Notes: generated from the letters alone by a model not told the origin. A DNA stretch of 64,000 nt from Burkholderiaceae bacterium (GCA_019745555.1 JAIESX010000001.1:186001-250000); one strand, 5' to 3'; shown: positions 10,215-23,002, numbered from the stretch's first letter. Numbers and translations are program-made.

Positions 10215-11627
10215 ATGAGCGAGGGACCCCTCCATACCCCAGCCGCCAGTTCCCCGGCGAACGCCGGACCCAGCCTCTGGCAGGCTTGCGTTGACCAGCT
10301 GGCGCAGGAACTGCCCGAACAGCAGTTCAACACCTGGATCAAGCCCCTCACGGCCCAGCTGGCCGAAGACTATTCACGTCTGACCCTGTTCGTTGTCAAC
10401 CGCTTCAAGCTGGACTGGATCCGGGCGCAATACAGCCACCGAATTGCCGACCTGCTGGAAAAGATCTATGGTCAGCCCATAGCCATAGAGTTGGCACTTA
10501 CACCCAGGGAAAATCAAGTCAAGCCTCGTGATACAGCCATCGATATGGAATCGATCCCGGTGGAGGAGCCCTATGCCGGAGGTGCAGAACGGGTGCTGCC
10601 CAACAGCCGGCATCGTCTCAACACGGCCCTGACCTTCGAAACCCTGGTCGAAGGTACAGCCAACCGCATGGCGCGGGCCGCGGCCATGCACGTGGCCGGT
10701 TCGCCCGGCCAGCTCTACAACCCTCTGTTCATCTACGGCGGGGTGGGTCTGGGCAAGACCCACCTGATCCACGCCGTAGGCAACCGTCTGCTGGCGGAGC
10801 GGCCGAACGCCAAGGTTCTCTACATCCATGCGGAGCAGTTTGTTTCGGATGTGGTCAAGGCTTACCAGCGCAAGACTTTCGATGAGTTCAAGGACAAGTA
10901 CCACTCCCTGGACCTGCTGCTGATCGATGATGTGCAGTTCTTCGCCAACAAGGACCGGACCCAGGAAGAGTTTTTCAACGCTTTCGAAGCCCTGCTGGCC
11001 AAGAAGTCGCACATCGTGATGACCAGCGACACCTATCCCAAGGGGCTGCTGGACATCCATGAACGCCTGGTTTCGCGCTTCGACTCCGGCCTGACCGTAG
11101 CCATCGAGCCACCCGAACTTGAAATGCGCGTGGCCATCCTGATCAACAAGGCCTTGAGCGAAGGCGCCGAAATGCCCGAGGAAGTGGCCTTCTTCGTCGC
11201 CAAGAACGTCCGCTCCAACGTGCGTGAGCTCGAAGGCGCCCTGCGCAAGATCCTGGCCTATTCACGCTTCAACCAGAAGGAGATCTCCATCCAGCTGGCC
11301 CGCGAAGCCCTGCGCGACCTGCTGTCGATCCAGAACCGCCAGATCTCGGTGGAGAACATCCAGAAGACGGTGGCTGACTATTACAAGATCAAGGTCGCCG
11401 ACATGTACTCCAAGAAACGTCCGGCCAGCATCGCCCGGCCGCGCCAGATCGCCATGTACCTGGCCAAGGAACTGACCCAGAAGAGCCTGCCCGAGATCGG
11501 CGAACTGTTCGGAGGGCGTGACCACACCACCGTCCTGCATGCGGTGCGCAAGATTTCTGCGGAACGCCAGCAGCTGACCGAGTTGAACCAGCAGCTGCAT
11601 GTGCTGGAACAGACCCTCAAAGGCTAG
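10215..11627 (+). CDS. dnaA: Chromosomal replication initiator protein DnaA
   Basis: [17 protein letters not shown] Walker [10 protein letters not shown] Walker B, C-terminal [15 protein letters not shown] box-binding domain. Confidence 0.99.
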   Translation: MSEGPLHTPAASSPANAGPSLWQACVDQLAQELPEQQFNTWIKPLTAQLAEDYSRLTLFVVNRFKLDWIRAQYSHRIADLLEKIYGQPIAIELALTPRENQVKPRDTAIDMESIPVEEPYAGGAERVLPNSRHRLNTALTFETLVEGTANRMARAAAMHVAGSPGQLYNPLFIYGGVGLGKTHLIHAVGNRLLAERPNAKVLYIHAEQFVSDVVKAYQRKTFDEFKDKYHSLDLLLIDDVQFFANKDRTQEEFFNAFEALLAKKSHIVMTSDTYPKGLLDIHERLVSRFDSGLTVAIEPPELEMRVAILINKALSEGAEMPEEVAFFVAKNVRSNVRELEGALRKILAYSRFNQKEISIQLAREALRDLLSIQNRQISVENIQKTVADYYKIKVADMYSKKRPASIARPRQIAMYLAKELTQKSLPEIGELFGGRDHTTVLHAVRKISAERQQLTELNQQLHVLEQTLKG

Positions 11628-11891
11628 GAAGGAGCATTTCCCATCAGTCATCTAGAGCGACGGATAAACCTGGGGACAGTTCCGGCACAAGTCGATACTT
11701 ATCCACAGATCCTGACGACAAGGACAAGTTATGCAGGTCCGGCAAACTGTTTCCGGGTCCTGCTCACACAGGGTTCTACCGCGCTCAAGTGCTTGATAAA
11801 AAAAGGGAAAATGAGGCTGTCCACAGAAAGTCGCGTGCTTTAACTACTACTACTAATTTGAAATAGAGAAATCAAGGAAGAGGTTGGCAAC
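11628..11891. other. Probable core of oriC (dnaA-dnaN intergenic)
   Basis: TTATCCACA at 11699..11707, CTGTCCACA at 11817..11825, DnaA-trio-like TAACTACTACTACTAATTT at 11841..11859, A-rich stretch before the second box. Confidence 0.75.
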
Positions 11892-12998
11892 ATGATCGTC
11901 CTGAAGGCAACACAAGACAAGGTCCTTTCCGTATTCCAGTCGGTCTCGGGCATCGTGGAACGTCGTCACACCCTGCCGATCCTGGCCAATGTGATGATCC
12001 GCAAGACGGGCAGTGCCTTGCAGTTCACGACCAGCGATCTGGAGATCCAGATCCGGACCACGGCCGAACTCGATGGCGACACCGGCAACTTCACCACCAC
12101 CGTCGGTGCACGCAAACTGATCGACATCCTGCGTACCATGCCGGCCGACCAGACCGTGTCGCTGGAGTCAAGCCAGAACAAGCTCATCCTCAAGGGCGGC
12201 AAGAGCAAGTTCACGCTGCAGACCCTGCCGGCTGAAGATTTCCCGCTGGTGCAGGAAGCGGCCAATTTCGGGCCGAAGTTCAGCGTGCCGCAGAAGACGC
12301 TCAAGGACCTGCTGGGTCAGGTATCGTTTTCCATGGCAGTCCACGACATCCGCTACTACCTCAACGGTATCCTGTTCGTGGCCGAAGGCAAGCAGCTCAG
12401 CCTGGTCGCGACCGATGGTCACCGTCTGGCCTTTGCCTCGGCGACGCTGGACGTGGAAGTTCCCAAGCAGGAAGTCATCCTGCCGCGCAAGACCGTGCTC
12501 GAAATGCAGCGCCTGCTCAGCGATGCCGAAGGGGCGATCGAGATGCAGTTCGCGAGCAACCAGGCCAAGTTCAGCTTCGGCGGCATGGAGTTCGTGACCA
12601 AGCTGGTCGAGGGCAAGTTCCCCGACTACAACCGCGTGATCCCGAAGAACCACAAGAATGCCATCGTGCTGGGCCGCCAGCCCTTGCTGGCGAGCCTGCA
12701 GCGCACAGCCATCCTGACCAGCGACAAGTTCAAAGGTGTGCGTCTGAACATCGATCCCGGCACGCTGCGTGTCGCGTCGAACAACGCCGAACAGGAAGAA
12801 GCCGTGGATGAACTGGACATCGATTACAGCGGTGACAGCATCGAGATCGGTTTCAATGTGACCTACCTGATCGACGTGCTGACAAACATGGAACAGGACA
12901 TGGTCAAGGTCGAACTGTCCGATTCCAACAGCTCTGCGCTGATCACCATTCCCGACAATCACAGCTTCAAGTACGTTGTGATGCCCATGCGCATCTGA
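11892..12998 (+). CDS. dnaN: DNA polymerase III subunit beta
   Basis: MIVLKATQDKVLSVFQSVSGIVERRHTLPILANV; C-terminal YVVMPMRI. Confidence 0.99.
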   Translation: MIVLKATQDKVLSVFQSVSGIVERRHTLPILANVMIRKTGSALQFTTSDLEIQIRTTAELDGDTGNFTTTVGARKLIDILRTMPADQTVSLESSQNKLILKGGKSKFTLQTLPAEDFPLVQEAANFGPKFSVPQKTLKDLLGQVSFSMAVHDIRYYLNGILFVAEGKQLSLVATDGHRLAFASATLDVEVPKQEVILPRKTVLEMQRLLSDAEGAIEMQFASNQAKFSFGGMEFVTKLVEGKFPDYNRVIPKNHKNAIVLGRQPLLASLQRTAILTSDKFKGVRLNIDPGTLRVASNNAEQEEAVDELDIDYSGDSIEIGFNVTYLIDVLTNMEQDMVKVELSDSNSSALITIPDNHSFKYVVMPMRI

Positions 12999-13028
12999 AC
13001 GGAAGTCTGGAACCACGACCCGCGATGA

Positions 13029-15683
<2,655 letters not shown>

Positions 15684-15688
15684 TTTCC

Positions 15689-15710
15689 CCGCAGGGCAAT
15701 GCCCCTGCGG
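15689..15710 (+). terminator. Stem-loop just downstream of gyrB
   Basis: CCGCAGGG-CAATGC-CCCTGCGG; weak T-tract. Confidence 0.5.
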
Positions 15711-15769
15711 TTCACAGGCGTTTGGGCGCGCGCGGTGTGGGCACTCGCGCTTTGTTCCACACTGCGCGC

Positions 15770-16357
15770 ATGAATCACAAACGCTCCCATCTGCTCGGCT
15801 TGCTCGGCCTCGTGGCAAGTCCCCTGTGGGCTTCCACACCTGTGCCGGCTTCTGGACCCGCCGCGCTGCTCCCTCCGGCCGAGCTGGGAGCCTTCGGCAG
15901 CGGCTGGCAGCTGCGCGGCAGCGGGGTGCTGCGCTTCTTCGGCTTCAAGGCCTACGACGCCCATCTCTGGCTGACGCCTGGACCAGCGGACTTCTCCTAT
16001 GCCCGGCCCTTTGCCCTGGACATCCGCTACGACATGGGCATCAAGGGCAGTGACATCGTCAACACCTCGCTGATCGAGCTGTCGCGCATCACGCCCACGC
16101 CGACCGAGCAGCTCAACGCCTGGAACGCGCTGATGACCTCCATCTTTAGCGATGTGAAAGCGGGCGACCGCCTGGTCGGCGTGCATCTGCCAGGACGGGG
16201 CGTGCGCTTTTTCCTCAACGGCCAGCTGCGCGGGGAATCGTCGGACACGGCTTTCAGCGAGGCCTTTTTCAAGATCTGGCTCGATCCGGCGACCAAGCGG
16301 CCGGAACTGCGCGCTCGCCTGCTGGGGCAGGGTAACGCCACAGCGGTGGCGCAGTAA
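15770..16357 (+). CDS. Chalcone isomerase-like domain protein, predicted exported
   Basis: N-terminal signal peptide; FGFKAYDAHLWLTP...DIRYDMGIKGSDIV...SLIELSRI pattern. Confidence 0.65.
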   Translation: MNHKRSHLLGLLGLVASPLWASTPVPASGPAALLPPAELGAFGSGWQLRGSGVLRFFGFKAYDAHLWLTPGPADFSYARPFALDIRYDMGIKGSDIVNTSLIELSRITPTPTEQLNAWNALMTSIFSDVKAGDRLVGVHLPGRGVRFFLNGQLRGESSDTAFSEAFFKIWLDPATKRPELRARLLGQGNATAVAQ

Positions 16358-16443
16358 CCACAGCACCGCCGTCCGGCAGGGACTGGCCTGTGGGCTTGCC
16401 CGCATAATCCTCTCCAGATCCCCCAGGCCACCGAGTCGTCTGC

Positions 16444-17976
16444 ATGAGTGACAAGAAACCCTTCGAGATTGCACGCGAGGCGCTCAAGCAGATCACGGCG
16501 CGCAAGCTCCTGCCCACGCCGGTGAACTACCAGGCGGTCTACAACGAAATCGCGGGCGTGCCCAACGTCCAGCCCTTTCCCGAGGAGCCGCTGCGACGCA
16601 TCGCGCAATCCCTGCCGGCACGCAACCCGGGGCAGGAGAAACAGCGCAGCCTGATGGAATACGCCATTGGCCAGCGCAACTGGGCTGGCGTACAGAACGC
16701 ACTGGTTGCCTACGCGGGTTTCATCACCGCTGGCACTGGCGAGACCGGTCCCGCGCCGCTGGCACCCGCACCCGGCGTGCCGGCGCTGACCCCGGAATTC
16801 TTCGAGCAGATCGCGCGCCTGATCGAGTACACCCGCCCTGCGCTGGGTGAGGACGATGCGCGCTTTCAGGAGCAGCTGCAGCAGGTCACGCGGGCCCTGC
16901 GCGACCCGGCCGCCGAGGCCTACAAGGTCAAGGCCCTGCTGGCCGACTTCAGCCACCGGCTTTCTTTCGCTGCCGAAGACCAGGCCGAGATCCGCCTGAC
17001 GTTGCTCAAGCTGCTGCAGCTCATCATCGAGAACATCGGCGAGCTCAGCATGGACGATGCCTGGCTCAAGGGTCAGACCGATGCCTTGCGGGAGGTCGCG
17101 CAGCCGCCGCTCACCCTGCGCCGCCTGGACGATGTGGAGCGCCGCCTCAAGGACGTGATCTTCAAGCAGAAGGACGCCAAGGGCCGGGCCCTGGAGGCAC
17201 AGGAGGAGCTGCGCCAGATGCTGGCCACCTTCATCGCGCGCCTGTCGCAGATGGTCGAGTCCAGCAGCAGCTTCCAGGGCAAGATCGAAGAGAGCGTCAA
17301 GCAGATCGAGCAGGCGAAGAAGATCGAGGACATCGCTCCTGTGCTCAAGGAGGTCATCAGTGCCACGCGGCACATGAGCACCGAGTCGGCTGGCGTGCGC
17401 GATGAGCTGCGCGCCATGCGTGAGAAGACGCAGGCCACCGAGGCCGAGCTCGTCAAGCTGCACCGCGAACTGGACCGCGTGAGCAGCCAGGCCCGCCACG
17501 ACACCCTGACCGGCGCGCTCAACCGCCAGGGCCTGGACGAGGCCATGAACCGCGAGATCTCCACCGTACGGCGCAAGGACACACCGTTGTCCGTGGCCTT
17601 GCTTGACATCGACAACTTCAAGAAGCTCAACGATGCCAAGGGCCATGAGACCGGTGATGCCGCGCTGACCCATCTGGCCACGGTGGCGCGCGAGTGCATG
17701 CGACCGCAGGACACCCTGGCGCGCTACGGCGGCGAGGAGTTCGTCATCCTGCTGCCCGACACGCCGCTGGACAAAGGGGTAGAGGCCATGACCCGCCTGC
17801 AGCGCGAGCTCAGCAAGCGCATCTTCCTGGCGGGCTCGGACAAGGTGCTGATCACCTTCAGCGCAGGGGTGGCCCAGCTGGCGGCCGGCGAGTCCGGGGC
17901 CGAGGCCATACGCCGCGCCGACCAGGCCATGTACCTGGCCAAGCGCGCGGGCAAGAACCGCGTGATCGCCGCCTGA
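16444..17976 (+). CDS. GGDEF-domain diguanylate cyclase
   Basis: RHDTLTGALNRQGLDEA and ARYGGEEFVILLP. Confidence 0.93.
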   Translation: MSDKKPFEIAREALKQITARKLLPTPVNYQAVYNEIAGVPNVQPFPEEPLRRIAQSLPARNPGQEKQRSLMEYAIGQRNWAGVQNALVAYAGFITAGTGETGPAPLAPAPGVPALTPEFFEQIARLIEYTRPALGEDDARFQEQLQQVTRALRDPAAEAYKVKALLADFSHRLSFAAEDQAEIRLTLLKLLQLIIENIGELSMDDAWLKGQTDALREVAQPPLTLRRLDDVERRLKDVIFKQKDAKGRALEAQEELRQMLATFIARLSQMVESSSSFQGKIEESVKQIEQAKKIEDIAPVLKEVISATRHMSTESAGVRDELRAMREKTQATEAELVKLHRELDRVSSQARHDTLTGALNRQGLDEAMNREISTVRRKDTPLSVALLDIDNFKKLNDAKGHETGDAALTHLATVARECMRPQDTLARYGGEEFVILLPDTPLDKGVEAMTRLQRELSKRIFLAGSDKVLITFSAGVAQLAAGESGAEAIRRADQAMYLAKRAGKNRVIAA

Positions 17977-18001
17977 ATCCACACAGACACAGGAGCAAAC
18001 C

Positions 18002-18580
18002 ATGAAGCTGCTGATCGCCGGACTCGTGATCTTTCTGGGCGTGCATTCGGTGCGCATGCTGGCACCGGCCTGGCGTGACCGGATGCGCGCCCGCCTGGGC
18101 CCGGGTGGCTGGAAGGGTCTGTATTCCTTGCTGTCACTGATCGGTCTGGCGCTGGTGGCCTGGGGCTTCGACCTGGCGCGTGAACAGCCGGTGTTGCTCT
18201 GGAGTCCGCCCCTGGGCATGCGTCACGCAGCCTCGCTGCTGACCCTGCTGGCTTTCGTCCTCTTTGCGGCGGCCTATGTGCCGGGTAACCACCTCAAGGC
18301 GCGACTGGGCCATCCCATGGTGCTGGGCGTCAAGGCCTGGGCCCTGGCCCACCTGCTGGCCACCGGCATGCTCGCGCACCTGCTGCTCTTCGGTGCCTTC
18401 CTGCTCTGGGCCGTGGCCAACTATGCGATCTCGCGCCGACGCGACCGTCGCGAAGGCGTGGTGTATGCGCCGGGCCGCACGGTGCCCACGGTCGTCACGC
18501 TGCTGCTGGGCGTAGCCGGCTGGGCCGTGTTCGCCTTCGGCCTGCACGGCCTGCTTATCGGCATCAAGCCCTTCGGTTGA
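18002..18580 (+). CDS. NnrU-family membrane protein
   Basis: Multi-TM ORF with GVHSVRMLAPAWRD and RHAASLLTLLAFVLFAAAYVPGNHLKARLGHPMVLGVKAWALAHLLATG. Confidence 0.8.
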   Translation: MKLLIAGLVIFLGVHSVRMLAPAWRDRMRARLGPGGWKGLYSLLSLIGLALVAWGFDLAREQPVLLWSPPLGMRHAASLLTLLAFVLFAAAYVPGNHLKARLGHPMVLGVKAWALAHLLATGMLAHLLLFGAFLLWAVANYAISRRRDRREGVVYAPGRTVPTVVTLLLGVAGWAVFAFGLHGLLIGIKPFG

Positions 18581-18583
18581 GGA

Positions 18584-18793
18584 CTATTTCTCCAGGATCC
18601 ACTGGATCACGAACTTGGCGGCAAAGCCCACCATGCCGAAGGCCAGACCCAGAAAGAGCACAAAAGTGCCGAAGCGCCCGGCCTTGGACTCCCAGGCCAG
18701 CTGGGCGATGATGAACAGCATGTAGAGCATGAACGCCCCCACGCCGAAGCTCAGGCCGAAAGCGGCGATCTGCTCTTCGCTGTAACCGAACAT
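18584..18793 (-). CDS. Small membrane protein, DUF2788-like
   Basis: MFGYSEEQIAAFGLSFGVGAFMLYMLFIIAQLAWESKAGRFGTFVLFLGLAFGMVGFAAKFVIQWILEK; two TM segments. Confidence 0.7.
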   Translation of the reverse strand: MFGYSEEQIAAFGLSFGVGAFMLYMLFIIAQLAWESKAGRFGTFVLFLGLAFGMVGFAAKFVIQWILEK

Positions 18794-19626
18794 CAGTCTG
18801 CCCCTTGCGCTGCCGCCGTGGTGCGCTCGGGCCATGCCGAGGCGTCGACCAGTTCACGGTAGGCGTGCCAGCTCGCGTGCCCCAGCACGGGCATCACGAC
18901 GATGAGGCCGAGCAGCGCGGTCAGCAGGCCCAGCAGGGTCAGCCCCATGATGAGCGCGGCCCACAGGGCCAGGGGCAGGGGATTGCGCAGCACCGTTTCC
19001 CAGCTGGTGATCACGGCCTGCAGCACGCTGACGCGCCGGTCCAGCAGCAGGGGCAGGGCGATAGCGCTCGAGGCAAAAATGGGCGCGACCAGCAGGCCAC
19101 CCAGCGCCAGCCAGAGTTCGAACAGCCAGTTGTCGCGCGCCAGCACCACGTGGCGCAGGAAATCCAGCGGCTGCTGGATGGGTACGGGCGAGAGCAGGGT
19201 GATGAAGGCGGCCGAGGTCAGTACCCAGCCGGTGCCGGCCAGGCCCAGCAGCAGGCCGAAGCGCACCAGGCGCCAGTCTTTGCCGTCGCGGCTGCTGCCG
19301 TGGCGACGCCAGCTCAGCCAGGTCTGCAGCACCAGATGCCAGGAAGTGGGTTCGCCTCGTTCGACGGCACGGCTCAGGGCATAGAGGCCCGTGGCCAGCA
19401 CCGGCCCCACGACCAGCAGGCCCGAGAAGGCACCCGCCAGCAGCCAGAACTGGTGATGGGCCACGATGAGCAGCAGCTGACCGAAAAGCGTCAGCGCCAG
19501 TCCATGGGCAAAACTGACGCCACCGCAGCGCAGGCTGTCATGCCAGCCTTGCGCCAGCCAGCGCAGGGGGCGGTCTAGACCGACGGTGTGGATGGTGCCA
19601 GGGGCTACGCTGCTGGGTGGGTTCAT
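18793..19626 (-). CDS. Integral membrane protein, DUF2189-like
   Basis: Multi-TM ORF, ends GHASWHAYRELVDAS. Confidence 0.7.
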   Translation of the reverse strand: MNPPSSVAPGTIHTVGLDRPLRWLAQGWHDSLRCGGVSFAHGLALTLFGQLLLIVAHHQFWLLAGAFSGLLVVGPVLATGLYALSRAVERGEPTSWHLVLQTWLSWRRHGSSRDGKDWRLVRFGLLLGLAGTGWVLTSAAFITLLSPVPIQQPLDFLRHVVLARDNWLFELWLALGGLLVAPIFASSAIALPLLLDRRVSVLQAVITSWETVLRNPLPLALWAALIMGLTLLGLLTALLGLIVVMPVLGHASWHAYRELVDASAWPERTTAAAQGAD

Positions 19627-19635
19627 GCCCCGACT

Positions 19636-20124
19636 TTAACGCGGTCCGTGGTGGCGCCGACCTTCCTCGTGCATGGGACGTGCGGTGCGTGCATCGAAGG
19701 TCTTCTGCTGCTCGGGGCTGAGCCCGGCGTAGAAGCTGCGCGTCGCGGCGTCGCGCTTGTCGAATTCCGCCTCACGCTGCTGGCGCATTTCACGCATCTT
19801 GTCCAGGCGCTCGGGCGTGCTGAGCTTGGCGATGTCTTCGCGCTTGGGCCGCGCCGGCGGAGCCGAGGGTTTCATGGTCGCCAGGTAGGCGTTCCAGCTG
19901 CTTTCCTGCTCGGGTGTGAGCTTGAGATCGGCCTTGAGTTCGGCGGCACGCTTGGCCATGTGCGCTTTCATGCGCTCGTGCCGGTGCGCTCGCTGCTCGG
20001 GCTCGCTCTGCTGCATGCCAGGACCGTCTTGCGGGGGTGGGCCGCCGGCGGGTTGGGCCAGCACGGCCAGGGCGGAGGTGGCCAGGAGGGTGGCCAGGAC
20101 GGCGGGTTTGAACTGCTTGCGCAT
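19636..20124 (-). CDS. Spy/CpxP-like periplasmic LTxxQ-motif protein
   Basis: Signal peptide; LKLTPEQESSW and LSPEQQKTFDARTARPMHE motifs. Confidence 0.8.
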   Translation of the reverse strand: MRKQFKPAVLATLLATSALAVLAQPAGGPPPQDGPGMQQSEPEQRAHRHERMKAHMAKRAAELKADLKLTPEQESSWNAYLATMKPSAPPARPKREDIAKLSTPERLDKMREMRQQREAEFDKRDAATRSFYAGLSPEQQKTFDARTARPMHEEGRRHHGPR

Positions 20125-20149
20125 GTGAGATCCTTTCACAGTAGACCCG

Positions 20150-20173
20150 TGCAGACATCACGGGATGTCTGCA
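20150..20173. repeat. Perfect inverted repeat between pirin and spy-like genes
   Basis: TGCAGACATC-ACGG-GATGTCTGCA (10-bp arms). Confidence 0.7.
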
Positions 20174-20247
20174 GTCTGTGCCTCTTGTGTATCGCGCACA
20201 TGAGGCTGTGCATCGCCTGTGTAAAGAATCGAGGCCAGGCAGAGGCC

Positions 20248-21123
20248 TCAGGCCAGCCGGCCGTTCTGGAAGTCTTCCACCGCCTCGATGAGCTGCTCGC
20301 GGGTGTTCATCACGAAAGGGCCGTACTGGGCGATGGGTTCGTGCAGCGGTTGCCCGGCAATCAGCAGGGCGCGTGCCGGCGTGTCGCCGGGCAGGCCCTG
20401 GAGCTGCACGCCGTCGCCCTCGTTGCCCAGGATGGCCATCTGTCCCCGGGGCACCACCGTTTCGCCGATGCGCACGCTGCCGCGGTAGGTGTAGACGAAG
20501 GCGTTGTACCCGGGCGGCAGCGGCTGCGTGAAGACGGCGCCTGCCGCGGGAAAGTGCAGGTCGAGATAGTGCGGGTCGGTGGGCCAGGCCTCGACCGGGC
20601 GGTCCATGGCGCCGGTGTGGCCGTGGCTGCGGCCGGCGATCAGACGCACCTGCACGCCCTCGGGCGTGGTGAACTCGGGGATCTCGGCACTCTGGATGTC
20701 GCGGTAGCCCGGCGGGCCCATCTTGTCGCGCCCGGGCAGGTTGAGCCAGAGCTGAAAGCCTTCCATCACGCCTTCTTCCTGTTCGGGCAGCTCGCTGTGG
20801 ATCAGGCCGCGGCCGGCCGTCATCCATTGCACGCCGCCGTTCTGCAGCAGTCCTTCGTGGCCCGCGCTGTCGCGGTGGCGCATGCGGCCGGCGATCATGT
20901 AGGTCACGGTCTCGAAGCCGCGGTGCGGATGGTCCGGGAAGCCGGCGATGTAGTCGTCCGGGTTGTCGCTGGCAAAGTTGTCCAGCATCAGGAAGGGATC
21001 GAGGCGGCGCTGCAGGTCCTGCGTGAGTACCCGCAGCAGTTTCACGCCCGCACCGTCCGTCGTGGGCTGGCCGGTGACCAGGCGTTCGACGCGCCGGGCC
21101 TGGGTAAGAGGTGACTTGCTCAT
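20248..21123 (-). CDS. Pirin-family protein
   Basis: DPFLMLDNFASDNPDDYIAGFPDHPHRGFETVTYMIAGRMRHRDSAGHEG motif. Confidence 0.93.
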   Translation of the reverse strand: MSKSPLTQARRVERLVTGQPTTDGAGVKLLRVLTQDLQRRLDPFLMLDNFASDNPDDYIAGFPDHPHRGFETVTYMIAGRMRHRDSAGHEGLLQNGGVQWMTAGRGLIHSELPEQEEGVMEGFQLWLNLPGRDKMGPPGYRDIQSAEIPEFTTPEGVQVRLIAGRSHGHTGAMDRPVEAWPTDPHYLDLHFPAAGAVFTQPLPPGYNAFVYTYRGSVRIGETVVPRGQMAILGNEGDGVQLQGLPGDTPARALLIAGQPLHEPIAQYGPFVMNTREQLIEAVEDFQNGRLA

Positions 21124-21130
21124 GCGGAAA

Positions 21131-22084
21131 TTACACCGCAAAGCCGGTGACCGTGTCGTCGTCAAGGTCGACGCCACGGCCCGCGGCCTTGGCCCGGTAG
21201 AGTGCGCGGTCGGCCCGGGTCCACAGGGTGTGCACGTTGTCGTCGGGCAGGGCATGGGCCACGCCGCTGGAAAAGGTGGTGCGCAGCTGCGGCAGCGCGG
21301 CGACGGGCGGCTGGGCGGTCAGGATGCCGCGCAGGCGGCGCAGCACCTGGTGCACGCCCTGGGGCTCGGTGTTGGGCAGGGCCAGCAGGAACTCCTCGCC
21401 GCCGATGCGCCCCACCAGGTCCTGCGGCCGCAGCGCCTGGCGCAGGACGCGGGCGAAGTGCACCAGCACCTGGTCGCCGACACCATGGCCATGGGCGTCG
21501 TTGACGTCCTTGAAATGGTCCAGGTCGATCACGGCCACGGCCAGCGGGTAGCGCAGCTGGCGCGCGGAGAGGAACAGCTCGTCCAAGCGTTCGAAGACAT
21601 GCCTGCGGTTGTGCAGCCCGGTCAGGGCGTCGGTGACGGAGAGGCGCAGGGCCTCGTCGCGCGCCTCGCGCAGCGTGCTTTCATTGACCTTGAGTGCGGT
21701 GACATCGGCGGTGATGGCCAGCAGCCAGCCGTCGGGATGCAGGGTTTCGGTCACGCGCATCCAGCGGCCGTCGGCCAGGTCGGACTCGAAGCAGCGCTTG
21801 GGCGATTGCCGGCGTTTCAGGCGTACGCGCGTCAGCCAGCTCTCGATGTCCTCGGATTCGATCAGCAGTCCCACGCGTTCGCGGTGGCAGTGCCGCATCA
21901 TTTCCTCCCACGTCGGGGTGCTGTCGGCCGCCAGGTCATAGGCCTGACGGAAGTAGCGGTTGGCGTAGCGCAGGCGATCCCCGGGATCGAACAGGCCGAT
22001 CCCGGTCGCTGCCTCGTCGAGACAGCCCAGCAGCTGGTGTAGCAGGTCGGGGTTCAAGCGGACGTTGCGGAGCGGGTATGGCAT
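21131..22084 (-). CDS. PAS-GGDEF diguanylate cyclase
   Basis: DALTGLHNRRHVFERL, RIGGEEFLLALP. Confidence 0.92.
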   Translation of the reverse strand: MPYPLRNVRLNPDLLHQLLGCLDEAATGIGLFDPGDRLRYANRYFRQAYDLAADSTPTWEEMMRHCHRERVGLLIESEDIESWLTRVRLKRRQSPKRCFESDLADGRWMRVTETLHPDGWLLAITADVTALKVNESTLREARDEALRLSVTDALTGLHNRRHVFERLDELFLSARQLRYPLAVAVIDLDHFKDVNDAHGHGVGDQVLVHFARVLRQALRPQDLVGRIGGEEFLLALPNTEPQGVHQVLRRLRGILTAQPPVAALPQLRTTFSSGVAHALPDDNVHTLWTRADRALYRAKAAGRGVDLDDDTVTGFAV

Positions 22085-22118
22085 TCATTGAACCACAGCC
22101 CGCCCGCTTTTGTCCGCC

Positions 22119-22319
22119 TCAGGCCTGATGGTCCTTGACCTTGCAGGTGTTGATGCCCAGCAGCGCGTAGGGCGGGCACCAGCCGACGAGGCCGGTGGCC
22201 ATCGGCACCAGGCCCAGCCAGCCCCACCAGCCCACGGTGCCGGTGGCGGCGAGGGCCACCAGCACGAGGCCGGCCACGACACGGATGCCGCGCTCGATAT
22301 TGCCGATATTGGTTTTCAT
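22119..22319 (-). CDS. DUF2892/YgaP-type inner-membrane protein
   Basis: MKTNIGNIERGIRVVAGLVLVAL...GLVGWCPPYALLGINTCK; ATG at 22319. Confidence 0.88.
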   Translation of the reverse strand: MKTNIGNIERGIRVVAGLVLVALAATGTVGWWGWLGLVPMATGLVGWCPPYALLGINTCKVKDHQA

Positions 22320-22374
22320 GGTGCAACTCCTGGGAGGGGTGGAAAAATCATCATGGGCGTTCCGGCCGCGGGCG

Positions 22375-22821
22375 TCAAGCGCCGGCGGACCGACCCGACA
22401 GGTCGTCGAGGATGGGGCAGTCGGGCCGTGCGTCGCCATGGCAGTGGTGCAGCAGGTGGCCCAGGGTGCGCTGCATGGCCTGCATGGCGGCAATGCGGGC
22501 CGCGAGCTCGTCGACATGCTTCTGCGCGATGCGCTTGACGCTGGCGCTGGCCCGGCGGCGGTTCTGCCACAAGGCCACAAGCTCGCCGATCTCGGCCATC
22601 GAGAAACCCAGGTCCCGCGCGCGCTTGATGAAGCGCAGGGTGTGGACATCGGTTTCGCTGTACTGGCGGTAGCCGCTGTCGGTGCGCGTGACGCGCGGCA
22701 GCAGGCCCAGCGACTCGTAGTGCCGCACCATCTTGGCCGAGATGCCCGAGAGCGCGGCGGCCGATCCGATGTTGACGGGCCAGGCCACCGTGACCCTGTC
22801 CTGTTCAGGCCGCGACGGCAT
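22375..22821 (-). CDS. cueR: MerR-family Cu(I)-responsive regulator (CueR-like)
   Basis: NIGSAAALSGISAKMVRHYESLGLLPRVTRTDSGYRQY; beside copZ/copA. Start uncertain, a downstream GTG is possible. Confidence 0.85.
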   Translation of the reverse strand: MPSRPEQDRVTVAWPVNIGSAAALSGISAKMVRHYESLGLLPRVTRTDSGYRQYSETDVHTLRFIKRARDLGFSMAEIGELVALWQNRRRASASVKRIAQKHVDELAARIAAMQAMQRTLGHLLHHCHGDARPDCPILDDLSGRSAGA

Positions 22822-23002
22822 AGCCTTCTTCGGCGATGGCCTGCGCCAGGGCCTCGCGCGGTTGCTGCGACTGCACTTCAACGAGATTCTTGCTGCGGTC
22901 GATCCGGACCTCGGCCTGCGGGTCGAGCTGTTTGAGCGCGCGGGTCACGGATTTCTCGCAGTGGCCGCAGGTCATGCCGGTGACAGTGAAGGTCTGATTC
23001 AT
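22805..23002 (-). CDS. copZ: CopZ-like heavy-metal-associated (HMA) domain copper chaperone
   Basis: VTGMTCGHCEKSVTRAL; ORF trimmed to MNQTFTV. Confidence 0.9.
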   Translation of the reverse strand: MNQTFTVTGMTCGHCEKSVTRALKQLDPQAEVRIDRSKNLVEVQSQQPREALAQAIAEEGYAVAA

